Notes: generated by a model not told the origin, from the sequence alone. 45,077 nt of DNA from JBDRDI01 sp043820875 (GCA_043820875.1 JBDRDI010000004.1:1-45077), one strand, 5' to 3'; counted from the first letter of the stretch, positions 1 through 9,547 are shown. Program-made: numbers and translations.

Positions 1-2
1 TA

Positions 3-791
3 ATCACAACCAAAAACGAAGAAAAAAACATTGAGAATTGTTTAAAGTCCGTATTGCGCCAAACATATCCGCGTGATAAAATAGAGATAATCGTTGTTGA
101 TAATAATTCGGTTGACAAGACGAAGGAAATTTCATTGAAATATACGGAGAAAGTTTTTGATAATGGTCCGGAGCGAAGCGCGCAGAGAAATTACGGGGTT
201 AAGCAGTCACAAGGGGATTGCTTTTTATATTTGGACGCGGATATGATTTTGAGCGAGAACGTGGTTGCTGATTGTGTTGAACATGTTTTGAAGCGCGAAG
301 ACGTTGTCGGATTGTATATTCCGGAAATTATAATGGGCAAAAGTTTTTGGTGCCAATCGCGGCGTTTTGAAAGAAGCTTTTACAACGGCACGGTAATTGA
401 CTGCGTGAGATTCGTCAGAAAAAATAAATTTTTAGAAGTTGGCGGTTTTGATGAAACCATGTCCGGCCCAGAAGACTGGGACTTGGACAAGAAATTAAAA
501 AAACTCGGGAAAGTGGAATTGATAAAAACGCCGATTTATCACAACGAGGGCGAATTTAATTTGAAGAAGTATTTGGACAAAAAGAGTTATTATATAAAAA
601 GTTTTGATAAATATATTGAGAAGTGGGGCAAAAACGATCCGGACGTGCGAAAACAATTTGGGTTGTGGTATAGATATTTTTTGGTTTTTGTTGAAGATGG
701 GAAGTGGAAAAAATTGTTGGTGCATCCGATTTTGACGTGCGGGATGTTTATGTTGAGGTTTTTGGTGGGGGTTAGGTTTTTAATGAGATAA
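3..791 (+). CDS. Family 2 glycosyltransferase, 5' truncated by window edge
   Basis: Transfers a sugar from a nucleotide sugar to a glycan or lipid acceptor at the cytoplasmic side of the membrane. The frame is open to the left edge and begins ITTKNEEKNIENCLKSV, which is the usual GT2 N-terminus, so the true start lies just outside the window. A TTG at 54 falls inside this conserved segment and is not a plausible start. Visible GT-A motifs are DNNSVDKT (nucleotide binding), LYLDADM (metal-binding DxD) and GGFDETMSGPEDWDL (acceptor/catalytic ED region). The C-terminus is hydrophobic and basic, suggesting membrane association. It is the first visible gene of the polysaccharide locus; the next gene starts 23 bases downstream. 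The sugar specificity cannot be read from the sequence. Confidence 0.85.
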   Translation: MTTKNEEKNIENCLKSVLRQTYPRDKIEIIVVDNNSVDKTKEISLKYTEKVFDNGPERSAQRNYGVKQSQGDCFLYLDADMILSENVVADCVEHVLKREDVVGLYIPEIIMGKSFWCQSRRFERSFYNGTVIDCVRFVRKNKFLEVGGFDETMSGPEDWDLDKKLKKLGKVELIKTPIYHNEGEFNLKKYLDKKSYYIKSFDKYIEKWGKNDPDVRKQFGLWYRYFLVFVEDGKWKKLLVHPILTCGMFMLRFLVGVRFLMR

Positions 792-814
792 ATATTAAAA
801 TAAACAATAAAATT

Positions 815-1819
815 ATGTATGATCTAAAATTTAGCATTTTGATTCCTTCTTATAACGTCGCAGGCGTTATAGGTGATACATTAAAAAGCATTTTATCCCA
901 GAGTTTTACTAATTATGAAATTCTTGTTCAAGATGATGGTTCCGAGGACGGTACTGGAGAAATAGTAAAATCTTTTAAAGATGAAAGAATTAAATATTCT
1001 AAAAATGAAAAAAATTTAGGTTATTCAACAACTTTAGAAATATTAAGAACCAAGGCAACGGGGGATATAATCTATCTGGTTGGCGATGATATTTTAAGAA
1101 CAGATGCTTTATTAAATACATACAAAGCTTTTATGAGCGACGAAAATGTCGGCGCTGTTACTAGGCCTTATTATTGGTTTGATAAGGATATTAATGTCGC
1201 CATAAGATCCAAGGATCAATTAAATCCAGACGAGGATGAACTCATAAAAATAACAGATAGTCCTGACAGGGTAATAGAAGTATTTAAGACATTGGATCAA
1301 TTGTCCGGATTGGCTTATCGTATTAAATATATGGATCGGCCGTTTCATCCGGATTGCTTTCCTTGCCACATTTATCCATTTGCCTCTATTTTCAAAAAAC
1401 ACGCAGTAGTTTTTTTAAAGGACTACAATATCGCCGTGAGAGTCGGATATAGTCAAACTAGGCGTATTTCTTCAATTTATGAAAAATCGCCAATGCAAAG
1501 CTGGGTGGAAATGTTTGATAGCGTTTTTAGCGAATCGGAATTTCAGAAAATAAAAAATAACTGTATTAAAAATTTTGTAGCCGTAAATTATGTTGGGCTA
1601 GTTCAGCTAAGAAATTTTGCCAAATACAGATATTTTTTAAGAGAAATATTTTATCTGATAAAATATCGTTGGCAGAATATTTTTAGTTTGCAGTTTTGGT
1701 TTTTTAGCTTGGGATGCATAGCGATGCCACCGTTTTTGTTAATTCCGTTGGTAGATTGGTATAAAAATAAAGTAAACTCAAAAAGACTAAAACATGTAAA
1801 ATTTCAATATAAACTATAA
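815..1819 (+). CDS. Family 2 glycosyltransferase
   Basis: This 334-residue glycosyltransferase has a GT-A domain at its N-terminus: the first strand FSILIPSYN at residues 6-14, DDGSEDGT at 40-47, and VGDD at 89-92 in the position of the metal-binding DxD. The C-terminal third is basic and hydrophobic, with a probable membrane helix near residues 295-318. The ATG at 815 directly precedes the first strand, is preceded by an A/T run and has no Shine-Dalgarno. It lies between another GT2 and an epimerase, all on the same strand with short gaps, so it is probably in one transcript with them. Role in glycan assembly is inferred from family and context; donor and acceptor are unknown. Confidence 0.85.
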   Translation: MYDLKFSILIPSYNVAGVIGDTLKSILSQSFTNYEILVQDDGSEDGTGEIVKSFKDERIKYSKNEKNLGYSTTLEILRTKATGDIIYLVGDDILRTDALLNTYKAFMSDENVGAVTRPYYWFDKDINVAIRSKDQLNPDEDELIKITDSPDRVIEVFKTLDQLSGLAYRIKYMDRPFHPDCFPCHIYPFASIFKKHAVVFLKDYNIAVRVGYSQTRRISSIYEKSPMQSWVEMFDSVFSESEFQKIKNNCIKNFVAVNYVGLVQLRNFAKYRYFLREIFYLIKYRWQNIFSLQFWFFSLGCIAMPPFLLIPLVDWYKNKVNSKRLKHVKFQYKL

Positions 1820-1824
1820 AAAAT

Positions 1825-2853
1825 ATGGACAAACAACAGCAAGAAGCTTTCTCTGGAAAAATAAGTTTGGTTACAGGAGGAGCAGGTTTTATCGGTTCTC
1901 ATGTGGCTGATGAATTATTAAAAATCGGTCATAAGGTTATTGTACTTGATGATTTGAGCGGTGGATTTAAACGCAATGTTAATAAAGACTGTATTTTTGT
2001 TGAAGGGTCAACAACGGATGAAGAGGTGTTGGATAAGATATTTGAAGATTATCGGGTGGATTATATTTTTCATTTGGCGGCTTATGCAGCTGAAGGATTA
2101 AGTCATTTTATTAGAAAATTTAATTATGAGAATAATTTAATTGGTTCAATAAATTTAATCAACAGGGCCGTTAAATTTAATATCAAACGTTTTATTTTTA
2201 CTTCCAGTATAGCGGTTTATGGTACAAACCAAACACCAATGGTGGAAACATTGGCACCTTTGCCGGAAGATCCTTACGGAGTTTCTAAATACGCAGTTGA
2301 ATTAGACCTTAAAGCGGCCCATGAAATGTTCGGTTTAAATTATACAATATTTAGGCCACATAATGTTTATGGTGAAAAACAAAATCATGGCGATGCTTAC
2401 CGCAACGTATTGGGGATATTCATTAATAATATTATGAAAGGAAAACCAATGACTATTTTTGGTGATGGTAAACAAACCAGGGCATTTTCTTACATAGGAG
2501 ACGTAGCGCCATGTATAGCAAGGTCAATAGACGTGCCCGAGTCTGAAAATGAGATTTTTAACATAGGGGCAGACAAGCCATATACTGTTTTGGAGTTGGC
2601 TGAAGTTATAGCAAAATATATGGGCGTAAAAGCTAATATTGAATTTTTGCCAGCTAGAAATGAAGTTGTGAATGCTTATTCAAGTCACGAAAAGGTTAAA
2701 AAAGTTTTTGGCATACAAAATGAAACTTCGTTGGATGAAGGGATTATGAAAATGGTGAAGTGGAGTAAGGAGATTGGGCCGATGGATTCCATAAAATTTA
2801 AAAATATAGAATTAACAAAAAACATGCCCCCGTCTTGGCAAAAATTAATTTAA
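1825..2853 (+). CDS. NAD-dependent epimerase/dehydratase (extended SDR)
   Basis: Probable UDP-glucose 4-epimerase-like enzyme that interconverts or dehydrates a nucleotide sugar in the cytoplasm. The N-terminal Rossmann motif TGGAGFIGSH lies at residues 17-26, an acidic LDDLSGG follows the second strand (41-47), the catalytic serine lies in FTSS (125-128) and the YGVSK pair is Y151/K155. At 342 residues it has the usual length for extended SDR sugar epimerases. The gene starts 5 bases after the GT2 gene, and its end overlaps upstream alternative starts of the next gene. It most likely supplies the activated sugar used by the neighbouring transferases. The exact substrate (4-epimerase versus 4,6-dehydratase) cannot be fixed by eye. 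Confidence 0.85.
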   Translation: MDKQQQEAFSGKISLVTGGAGFIGSHVADELLKIGHKVIVLDDLSGGFKRNVNKDCIFVEGSTTDEEVLDKIFEDYRVDYIFHLAAYAAEGLSHFIRKFNYENNLIGSINLINRAVKFNIKRFIFTSSIAVYGTNQTPMVETLAPLPEDPYGVSKYAVELDLKAAHEMFGLNYTIFRPHNVYGEKQNHGDAYRNVLGIFINNIMKGKPMTIFGDGKQTRAFSYIGDVAPCIARSIDVPESENEIFNIGADKPYTVLELAEVIAKYMGVKANIEFLPARNEVVNAYSSHEKVKKVFGIQNETSLDEGIMKMVKWSKEIGPMDSIKFKNIELTKNMPPSWQKLI

Positions 2854-2867
2854 TATTTTTGATTAAA

Positions 2868-3539
2868 ATGAATTTAGCTAACACTCTTCGCAAGTTAAAG
2901 TTTCTGGGAAAAATTTTTCATACTCTTGATTATTGTCTTCAGAGAGAATTAAGAGATTGTGAAAGTGTTTTGGATTTGGGTTGCGGGCCGTCTTCCCCAT
3001 TGCAATATTGTAAAAACGTTAAATATAGTATCGGTGTTGAGGCTTTTACGCCATATTTAGCAGAAACACAAAAGAGAAAAATTCATACAGAATATATAAA
3101 CAAGAGAATAGAAGAAGTTGATTTTCCTGAAAATAGTTTTGACGCGGTAATTATGATTGAAGTTTTGGAGCATTTTCCGAAAGAAACAGGATATGAAATT
3201 TTAAAAAAAGCAGATAAGTGGGCGAAGAAAAAAATTATAGTTTCTTCTCCAAATGGGTTTTTAGCCCAAAAAGAAGTTGACAGCAATCCTTTGCAAAAAC
3301 ATCTTTCGGGTTGGGATTATGAAAAGATGAAGTCGTTGGATTTTAAGTGCTATGGCCTGGCAGGGCTTAAATTTTTGTGGCACGAAATAGAAAGTGACAC
3401 GATGGAATCAAGCCAACTCCAACGAATTCGTTTGAAGCCAAAAATATTTTGGCTCGCGGTTGCGTCGCTAACTCAAATCGGCATATATTATTTACCATTT
3501 TATAGCTTTGGATTATTATCAGTAAAACAAAAACTATGA
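2868..3539 (+). CDS. Class I SAM-dependent methyltransferase
   Basis: Small-molecule or glycan methyltransferase. With the ATG at 2868 the product is 223 residues; an upstream in-frame TTG at 2835 would overlap the epimerase and adds only a non-conserved hydrophobic stretch, so ATG is preferred. SAM motif I is VLDLGCGPS at residues 34-42 and the post-motif MIEVLEHFPK is typical of Methyltransf_11 proteins. The last ~25 residues (FWLAVASLTQIGIYYLPFYSFG) are hydrophobic and may anchor it to the membrane. The last 4 bases overlap the next gene (ATGA), another methyltransferase, implying translational coupling. Acceptor unknown; context suggests sugar or lipid-linked glycan methylation. Confidence 0.8.
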   Translation: MNLANTLRKLKFLGKIFHTLDYCLQRELRDCESVLDLGCGPSSPLQYCKNVKYSIGVEAFTPYLAETQKRKIHTEYINKRIEEVDFPENSFDAVIMIEVLEHFPKETGYEILKKADKWAKKKIIVSSPNGFLAQKEVDSNPLQKHLSGWDYEKMKSLDFKCYGLAGLKFLWHEIESDTMESSQLQRIRLKPKIFWLAVASLTQIGIYYLPFYSFGLLSVKQKL

Positions 3540-4432
3540 AAATTGATCGACTCGTAGAATATCTGCAATGTCCTTATTGTAAAAATCCAAATTTAATTAT
3601 TCAAGATAATAAAATTATTTGCGTTTCTTGCAATGTTAAATACGATATTATAGAAAATATTCCGATTTTGGTTGATAAGGAAAAGTTGAATAAACAAGAG
3701 CAAAAACAAGCGATTTGGTTTGACAAACATTACTCTAAATTTTCTCAAGATAAATACAGTTTGGAAAAATGGCGGCAAAGCATGTTAAAAAGGATATTTG
3801 AACAAGATTATAAAGAATCAGTTCACACGTATTTAGACATAGGTTGCGGATCTTCTGGCTATACCGTCATTGAAGGGGCTAAAAGAAACAATTGGATTTC
3901 TTTTGGGAGCGACATTTCGCTTGAAGCAATGATTAGGGCCAACAATTTATCCAAAGAAGAAGGGGTTTTTGATAAAACAGCTTTTGTTGTTTGTGTGGCT
4001 GAAAATTTACCATTCAAAAAAAATATTTTTGATTATATTTCCGCTATCTCAGTATTGGAACATTTGGAATATGATTGTAAAGCCATAGAAAATATTTTTT
4101 ATTCATTAAAATCAGGCGGATATATTTATATTTGCGTACCAAATACTTATTTAAGAATGTGGCCATTTTTATGGCCAATATATTATTATACTGATTTAAA
4201 AATAGGACACAAGCGACATTATTCTATTGAAAAATTAGATAATTATTTTATAAGTAAGAATAAATGCAAAAAAAATAAAGTATTTTATAATGGACACCTG
4301 ATAAAGTTTTGCCAGTTGGTATTCAAAAAATGTAAATTAATAGATGACGACAAATGGTGGAAAATGGAAAAAGAAGATATTAACGCCAATAAAATGGGTG
4401 TTCAACTAAACGTTATTTATCAAAAACAATAA
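3536..4432 (+). CDS. Trm112-like zinc-ribbon plus SAM methyltransferase
   Basis: Residues 10-46 form a Trm112/YcaR-like zinc ribbon with C12PYC15 and C29VSC32, ending in NIPIL as in that family. A Rossmann methyltransferase follows with motif I YLDIGCGSSG (99-108) and a later SVLEHLEY (residues 178-185). At 298 residues it matches the size of other fused Trm112-methyltransferase proteins, in which the activator-like ribbon sits in cis. The ATG overlaps the stop of the preceding methyltransferase. The reaction is inferred to be methylation of a sugar or lipid intermediate in surface glycan synthesis. The acceptor is not determinable here. Confidence 0.8.
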   Translation: MKIDRLVEYLQCPYCKNPNLIIQDNKIICVSCNVKYDIIENIPILVDKEKLNKQEQKQAIWFDKHYSKFSQDKYSLEKWRQSMLKRIFEQDYKESVHTYLDIGCGSSGYTVIEGAKRNNWISFGSDISLEAMIRANNLSKEEGVFDKTAFVVCVAENLPFKKNIFDYISAISVLEHLEYDCKAIENIFYSLKSGGYIYICVPNTYLRMWPFLWPIYYYTDLKIGHKRHYSIEKLDNYFISKNKCKKNKVFYNGHLIKFCQLVFKKCKLIDDDKWWKMEKEDINANKMGVQLNVIYQKQ

Positions 4433-4442
4433 CAGAAGAATA

Positions 4443-5843
4443 ATGAAAAAAATATTGTTAATCAACCCGCCCCTGTATTTTTCAGACGGAATACCAAAAT
4501 CTCTTGATGTATCAGTCCCGCCGTTGGGATTATTATATCTTGCTTCTTATATTAATAAATATTCCAGCGAATTTCAGGTAGAGATTGTTGACGTTGGAGC
4601 CGAACAACTTAATTTACAAGAAGTGGGTGAAAAAATATCATTTGCCAAACCGTTTGCGATTGGTATTTCTTTAATGACTCCGCAACTGCAGGGCGCGGTA
4701 GAATTGGCGAAATATATCAGATTACATTATAAAAAGAAATTCAAAATATTTTTAGGAGGGCCGCATGTAAGTGCGGATTTTAATTTTTTAAATAGATATT
4801 CTCAACTTTTTGATTATGCCATCACAGGAGAAGCGGAAAAAACATTTTTAGATTCTTTAAATAAATTATTAAGCGGGCAAAAAATTTCCACCATTCAAGC
4901 GGGAGAAGTGGTAATGGATTTGGATGAAATACCTTTTCCGGATAAAAATTTGATTAAAAGAGAAAAATACAATAAAGTAGAATCAATACTTTTTTCAAGA
5001 GGATGCCCTTATCAATGTTATTATTGCAGTCGACCGTCAATCAGCAAAATAATCAGATACCGTTCGGTTGAAAATTTAATCGGAGAAATTAAACTTTGTT
5101 TGAAATATTGTAATGGCAATATAAATTTTCAAGACGACACATTCACTATGAACAGGCAAAAGATTATTGATTTTTGTGAAAGTGTGAAAAAAGAAAATTT
5201 AATATTAAATTGGGAATGTAATACCAGAATTGATTTGGTTGATGATGAATTGCTGAAGGCAATGAGAGAATCAGGTTGCTCGCGAATTAATTTTGGCGTA
5301 GAATCGGGGAACGAAGAATTGCGTCGAAAAGTAATTAACAAGGGCATGTTCACCAATGAAAAAATAAAAGAGGTTTTTCAGAGTTGCCGAAAGCACGGTA
5401 TAGAAATAGCTTGTTATTTTATGATCGGCCACCCCGAAGAAACCAAGGAAATGGTTCAGGAAACAAAAAATATGATTTTAAATTATGGCATTGACATTCT
5501 CGGCCTCTCACTTCCTCTTCCTTTTCCAGGATCATCGCTTTATAATATAGCTAAAGATAAAAAAATAATTAGTGAAGAAATTATAGACCAATTCTCGGAA
5601 AAAAAATTGGGAGAAGGATATTCGGGAATTTATCCTATTTATATTTCCGAAAAATTATCCGCAGAGTATGTGTTTAAAGAAATGAAAGATATAAACAGAA
5701 AATTTTATATTAATTTTAAAACTTTTTGGAATAGATTTAAACAAGATATTGCCTCATTTAAAAAACTGAAAAGCGATGCGGTTGATTTGATATTTTTAAT
5801 TGTTAAAGGGGTTTCCAGCCGAAAACCATATATAAAAAAATAA
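4443..5843 (+). CDS. B12-binding-domain radical SAM protein (first copy)
   Basis: Predicted radical SAM enzyme of the cobalamin-binding-domain class, 466 residues. Residues 1-150 resemble the N-terminal B12-binding Rossmann domain (INPPLY at 7-12, PPLGLLYLASY at 26-36, LGGPHVS at 104-110, ITGEAE at 127-132). The canonical B12-ligating DxHxxG is not seen. The 4Fe-4S motif is C188PYQC192YYC195, followed by FQDDTFTM, NWECNTR and GVESG typical of the TIM barrel. Such enzymes catalyse methylations or ring and backbone rearrangements on unactivated carbons. It sits between methyltransferases and another radical SAM gene inside the glycan operon, so a role in modifying a sugar or lipid carrier is inferred, not shown. 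Confidence 0.85.
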   Translation: MKKILLINPPLYFSDGIPKSLDVSVPPLGLLYLASYINKYSSEFQVEIVDVGAEQLNLQEVGEKISFAKPFAIGISLMTPQLQGAVELAKYIRLHYKKKFKIFLGGPHVSADFNFLNRYSQLFDYAITGEAEKTFLDSLNKLLSGQKISTIQAGEVVMDLDEIPFPDKNLIKREKYNKVESILFSRGCPYQCYYCSRPSISKIIRYRSVENLIGEIKLCLKYCNGNINFQDDTFTMNRQKIIDFCESVKKENLILNWECNTRIDLVDDELLKAMRESGCSRINFGVESGNEELRRKVINKGMFTNEKIKEVFQSCRKHGIEIACYFMIGHPEETKEMVQETKNMILNYGIDILGLSLPLPFPGSSLYNIAKDKKIISEEIIDQFSEKKLGEGYSGIYPIYISEKLSAEYVFKEMKDINRKFYINFKTFWNRFKQDIASFKKLKSDAVDLIFLIVKGVSSRKPYIKK

Positions 5844-5851
5844 AAATTACT

Positions 5852-6949
5852 ATGTTAAAGAAAATTAAAAATTTGATAGGAATTTTTTCTTCAGTCTATT
5901 ATTATAAAAAAAGGAGCATTAAATTGCCCTATCTTCCTAATGCCATTTGGATTGAGCCAACCAACGTTTGCAATTTAAAATGTATTATGTGCCCCAATTC
6001 CATAATCCAAAATTCTAATCCAGGATTTATGGATTTAAATCTTTATAAAAAAATAATTGATGAAGCTGAAGATTTTGTTTCCTATGCGGTACTTTGTTTG
6101 TCGGGAGAGTCGCTTTTAAATAAGAATTTTCCGGAAATGGTTGACTACGCCAAGCGTCACGGGATTTATACCTATCTTTCTACTAATGCAACGCTCTTGA
6201 CTCCAAAAATTTCTCGCCAGATAATTCAGGCGGGGCTGAATTGGATAAATTTTTCTTTTGATGGGGTATCCAGAGAAATATATGAGAAAATAAGAGTAAA
6301 CGCCGATTTCGAAAAAACCGTAGATAATATAATTAATTTTTTGAAAATTAAAAAAGAATTAAACGCTGATGTCCAGGCGGAACTGCAAATTATGATTATG
6401 GACAAAAAAGGAGAGGACGATTTCAAAAACAATAAAGAAGATTTTTTCAAAAAATTTGAGGGGCTACCGTTGGATGGTTTTCAGGTTAGAAAACCTAGCA
6501 CCTGGGGAGGTTTTTTGGCTGGGACAGATAAGTATACCCCAATAGAATACGAGAAAAGCGGTCGCTATTCACCATGCTCTTATCTTTGGGGTTCTTTGCA
6601 TATTCTCTGGGATGGAAGAATCGTGGCTTGTACTTCTGATTTTTTTGGAGACAATATTTTTGGAAAATTTCCGGAAAAAACTTTAAAAGAAATTTGGAAC
6701 GGGGAGCTAATGTGTAATTTTCGTAAAGCCATGGTTGATGGAACTTATTTGGAATTTAATAAAAACTGCAAAGACTGCGATGCTATTTGGGAAAAGAAAA
6801 TTCTTGGACTTCCATGTGGACTGAGAGGGATTTGCGCCATAACTTTTAGTAATATTTTTGGCAGAAAATTTTTGATTTGGTTCAAAAATTTAGCCAAATA
6901 TTTTAATCATAAATTTGCCATGGAGATGATAAGCATTAAGAAAAAATGA
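5852..6949 (+). CDS. Radical SAM/SPASM-domain protein
   Basis: Radical SAM enzyme, 365 residues. The cluster-binding motif is C40NLKC44IMC47 in EPTNVCNLKCIMCPN. LSGESLLNKNF and FSFDGVSREIYEKIR follow, as in SPASM-family proteins. The C-terminal part has further cysteines (C242, C260, C306, C309, C322, C328) and the ILWDGRIVAC and IFGKFPEKTLKEIWNG motifs that ligate auxiliary Fe-S clusters in SPASM/twitch proteins. Known relatives modify peptides or sugars. There is no precursor-peptide gene next to it, and the operon is glycan-related, so a sugar-modifying role is the simplest inference. It starts 8 bases after the preceding radical SAM gene and overlaps the next gene by 4 bases. Confidence 0.85.
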   Translation: MLKKIKNLIGIFSSVYYYKKRSIKLPYLPNAIWIEPTNVCNLKCIMCPNSIIQNSNPGFMDLNLYKKIIDEAEDFVSYAVLCLSGESLLNKNFPEMVDYAKRHGIYTYLSTNATLLTPKISRQIIQAGLNWINFSFDGVSREIYEKIRVNADFEKTVDNIINFLKIKKELNADVQAELQIMIMDKKGEDDFKNNKEDFFKKFEGLPLDGFQVRKPSTWGGFLAGTDKYTPIEYEKSGRYSPCSYLWGSLHILWDGRIVACTSDFFGDNIFGKFPEKTLKEIWNGELMCNFRKAMVDGTYLEFNKNCKDCDAIWEKKILGLPCGLRGICAITFSNIFGRKFLIWFKNLAKYFNHKFAMEMISIKKK

Positions 6950-7998
6950 AACAAGAAAAAGTATCAATTATTATAGTCAATTATAATGGAAAAGATTATT
7001 TAAAAAATTGTGTTCATTCAATTTTAAAAAATAATTACTCTCATTATGAAATTATCGTGGTTGATAATAATTCAACGGACGGGAGTTTTGAAATGATGAA
7101 AAAAGAATTTGGAAATTTAGATTTTGTGCGCGTAATTCAATTGGACAAAAATTACGGTCCGGCTTTGGCGCGCAACAGTGGTGTTGAAGCGGCCGAAGGA
7201 AAAATTATCGGTTTTTTGGATAACGATACCGAGGTTGATCCGGATTGGATCGCAACAGTCATCAAATATTTTGAACAAGACAGAAAAGTCGGAGCGATAC
7301 AATGTAAACTTTTATTTTTTAATGATAGAAAAAAAATAGATTATGCCGGTGAATATTTGGGCTCCTTGGGGTTTCTAGTCCATGTCGCGTCTTTTCAGGA
7401 AGAAGATCGCGGACAGCATGATTGTCTTTATGAAGTCTTGGCGGCAAAGTCCGCGGGCATGTTTATCAGAAAAGATGTTTTTGAAAAAATAGGTGGATTT
7501 GACGAAGACTATTTTATTTTTACAGAAGAAACGGATTTGGGATGGAGAGCTTGCCTATCGGGATACAAGGTAATTTTTGCATACGACTCGCGCGTTTTTC
7601 ATCATTTTTCTTCCACTAATTTGATTGTTAGCAAAAATTTTAATAATTATTTGGTCAGGTTTCATGGGACAAAAAATTATATTATGACTTTATATAAAAA
7701 TTTGTCTTTTAAGAATCTTATTTTGATTTTGCCAAAACATATTTTTTTATGGATCTGTTTGTCCGGGTATCTTTTTTTTCAAGGAAATTTTGATTCTGCT
7801 TTAAACATTATAAAAGCTATTTTTTGGAATATTAAAAATTATCCGAAGAATCGCGTGAAGAGAAAATTAATTCAAAAGACAAGAGTCGTTTCAGACAAAG
7901 AATTATTCAAAATAGTATATAAGAAAATAGGGATATTATATTATTTAAAAAAGTTTCTTGCATCACAAAAACAATTAATAACCACAGAGAACCAATGA
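6946..7998 (+). CDS. Family 2 glycosyltransferase, rhamnosyltransferase-like (WbbL type)
   Basis: GT-A glycosyltransferase, 350 residues, with VSIIIVNYNG at 6-15, DNNSTDGS at 40-47, FLDNDTEVDP at 90-99 (metal-binding D92xD94) and the acceptor-side GGFDEDYFIFTEETDLGWR. This motif set matches the WbbL/RfbF-type rhamnosyltransferase subgroup; an RmlC homologue is encoded 10 kb downstream, which is compatible but not proof. A hydrophobic helix lies near residues 255-276. It overlaps the radical SAM/SPASM gene upstream and the next radical SAM gene downstream by 4 bases each, so all three are probably translationally coupled. Confidence 0.85.
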   Translation: MKQEKVSIIIVNYNGKDYLKNCVHSILKNNYSHYEIIVVDNNSTDGSFEMMKKEFGNLDFVRVIQLDKNYGPALARNSGVEAAEGKIIGFLDNDTEVDPDWIATVIKYFEQDRKVGAIQCKLLFFNDRKKIDYAGEYLGSLGFLVHVASFQEEDRGQHDCLYEVLAAKSAGMFIRKDVFEKIGGFDEDYFIFTEETDLGWRACLSGYKVIFAYDSRVFHHFSSTNLIVSKNFNNYLVRFHGTKNYIMTLYKNLSFKNLILILPKHIFLWICLSGYLFFQGNFDSALNIIKAIFWNIKNYPKNRVKRKLIQKTRVVSDKELFKIVYKKIGILYYLKKFLASQKQLITTENQ

Positions 7999-9542
7999 GT
8001 ATATTGCTTTTTAACCAATATTTTACGTCAGATGAAAAATTAGGCGAAAAAATTTTTGCTGTTTTGCCATTAAATTTATTATATTTAGGGTCTTTTTTAC
8101 AGTCCAAAAATTTAAAATGCAAAATTTACGAACTTGGAGCTTTTGATTCCGACGAATCAGTAGTGGAAGGTGATAGAATAAGATATGGATTGTCGGACGA
8201 TAAGATAACTGAAATAATAGAGAAAGAGAAGCCAAAAATCATAGGGTTGAGCTGTATGTATTCTAGACACTATATAGATGTGGTTAATATTGCCATGCTT
8301 ATAAAAAGAATAAATCCAACAATAAAGGTTGTAACAGGAGGTAACCACGCCACCGATCTTTGTGAATTTGTTTTAAAAAACAATTATTTTGATTTTGTTG
8401 TCAGGGGAGAAGGGGAAATAACTTTTTATGAATTATGTATAGCCATTCTTGCCGGAGAAAAAGATTTTTTAAATATTAAAGGGCTCGCCTATAAGCACAA
8501 TGGCGTAATAATAAAAACAAAAAATCGGGAGCTCGTGTCCAATTTAGACGATTTGCCACCGTTAAATTATTCTTTGGTGGACTTAAAAAAATATCTTGAA
8601 TATAGTAAATCGCCATACACCATAAGACCGCCTGTTATGAGTATCACGTCCAGTCGTGGTTGCCCTGGCAATTGTGTATATTGCACTGTGCGAGCTGTTT
8701 GGGGAAGAACATGGCGGGCAAAAAGCGCCGTTAGAACTGTTGATGAAATTGAACACCTTTATCGCGATTATGGAGTAGAGGAGTTTTCTTTTCTTGATGA
8801 CAGCGCTAGCGTAAACAAAAAAAGATGGAATGAAATATGCGACGAGATTATAAAAAGAAAATTGGATATTAAATGGTCAACGCCCAATGGCGTGGCGCAC
8901 TGGACATTGGACAAGCCCACACTTTTAAAAATGAAGCAAAGCGGGTGTTATCGCATAACTTTTGGCATAGAGTCTGGCGATATTGAAATGAGAAAGTTCA
9001 TCGGCAAACCGTATCCTCTTGCGCAAGCCAAGGAATTGATACAATATGCGAACAGGATAGGCTTGTGGACTATTTGCACAAATATTATCGGTTTTCCGTA
9101 TGAGACAAGAGAGCAAATGAAAAACACGGTTGAATTTGCGAAGAAATCCGGAACAGATTTTGCCGCTTTTTATTCTCTTTGTCCGATGCCGACTTCTGAA
9201 GTTTATCAATATTTTAAAAAAGAAGGGCTTTTAAATTTTGATCATATTTTTGGCAACAAAACTTTTGATGTGCTGAAATATGAAGAGATGAATAAAATGC
9301 TTAACGACGGCGCCGCGCCGACAATATATTTTAAACCAGAAGAGCTGAAATATGTCGTAGCAAACGCCTATAAAAGTTTTATTATTTATAGGGCTTTTAC
9401 TTTTTTAAATCCATTGCGCGTTATAAGAAAAATAAACTCAATAGAAGATTTAAAGTATGCATCAGGACTGGGGTTTACTGGAATTAAATTATTAATAAAA
9501 TCTTTTTATAAAAGAACCACACAGTCATTATTGCGTGGATAA
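7995..9542 (+). CDS. B12-binding-domain radical SAM protein (second copy)
   Basis: 515 residues. The N-terminal B12-binding-like domain shows VLPLNLLYLGSFL (23-35), GGNHAT (115-120) and VRGEGE (136-141). The radical SAM motif is C223PGNC227VYC230 in SRGCPGNCVYCTVRAVWGR, and SFLDDSAS and FGIESGD follow in the barrel. It is clearly a paralogue in architecture of the gene at 4443, but the sequences differ widely, suggesting a different step rather than a recent duplication. Known family members include cobalamin-dependent C-methylases and anaerobic cyclases. No cobalamin biosynthesis genes are in the window. The start overlaps the preceding GT2 by 4 bases. Confidence 0.85.
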   Translation: MSILLFNQYFTSDEKLGEKIFAVLPLNLLYLGSFLQSKNLKCKIYELGAFDSDESVVEGDRIRYGLSDDKITEIIEKEKPKIIGLSCMYSRHYIDVVNIAMLIKRINPTIKVVTGGNHATDLCEFVLKNNYFDFVVRGEGEITFYELCIAILAGEKDFLNIKGLAYKHNGVIIKTKNRELVSNLDDLPPLNYSLVDLKKYLEYSKSPYTIRPPVMSITSSRGCPGNCVYCTVRAVWGRTWRAKSAVRTVDEIEHLYRDYGVEEFSFLDDSASVNKKRWNEICDEIIKRKLDIKWSTPNGVAHWTLDKPTLLKMKQSGCYRITFGIESGDIEMRKFIGKPYPLAQAKELIQYANRIGLWTICTNIIGFPYETREQMKNTVEFAKKSGTDFAAFYSLCPMPTSEVYQYFKKEGLLNFDHIFGNKTFDVLKYEEMNKMLNDGAAPTIYFKPEELKYVVANAYKSFIIYRAFTFLNPLRVIRKINSIEDLKYASGLGFTGIKLLIKSFYKRTTQSLLRG

Positions 9543-9547
9543 ATTGT

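Noticed and set aside
2835..2867. TTG start for the methyltransferase overlapping the epimerase
   Set aside because: The extra residues are not conserved in type and the ATG at 2868 gives a normal N-terminus.
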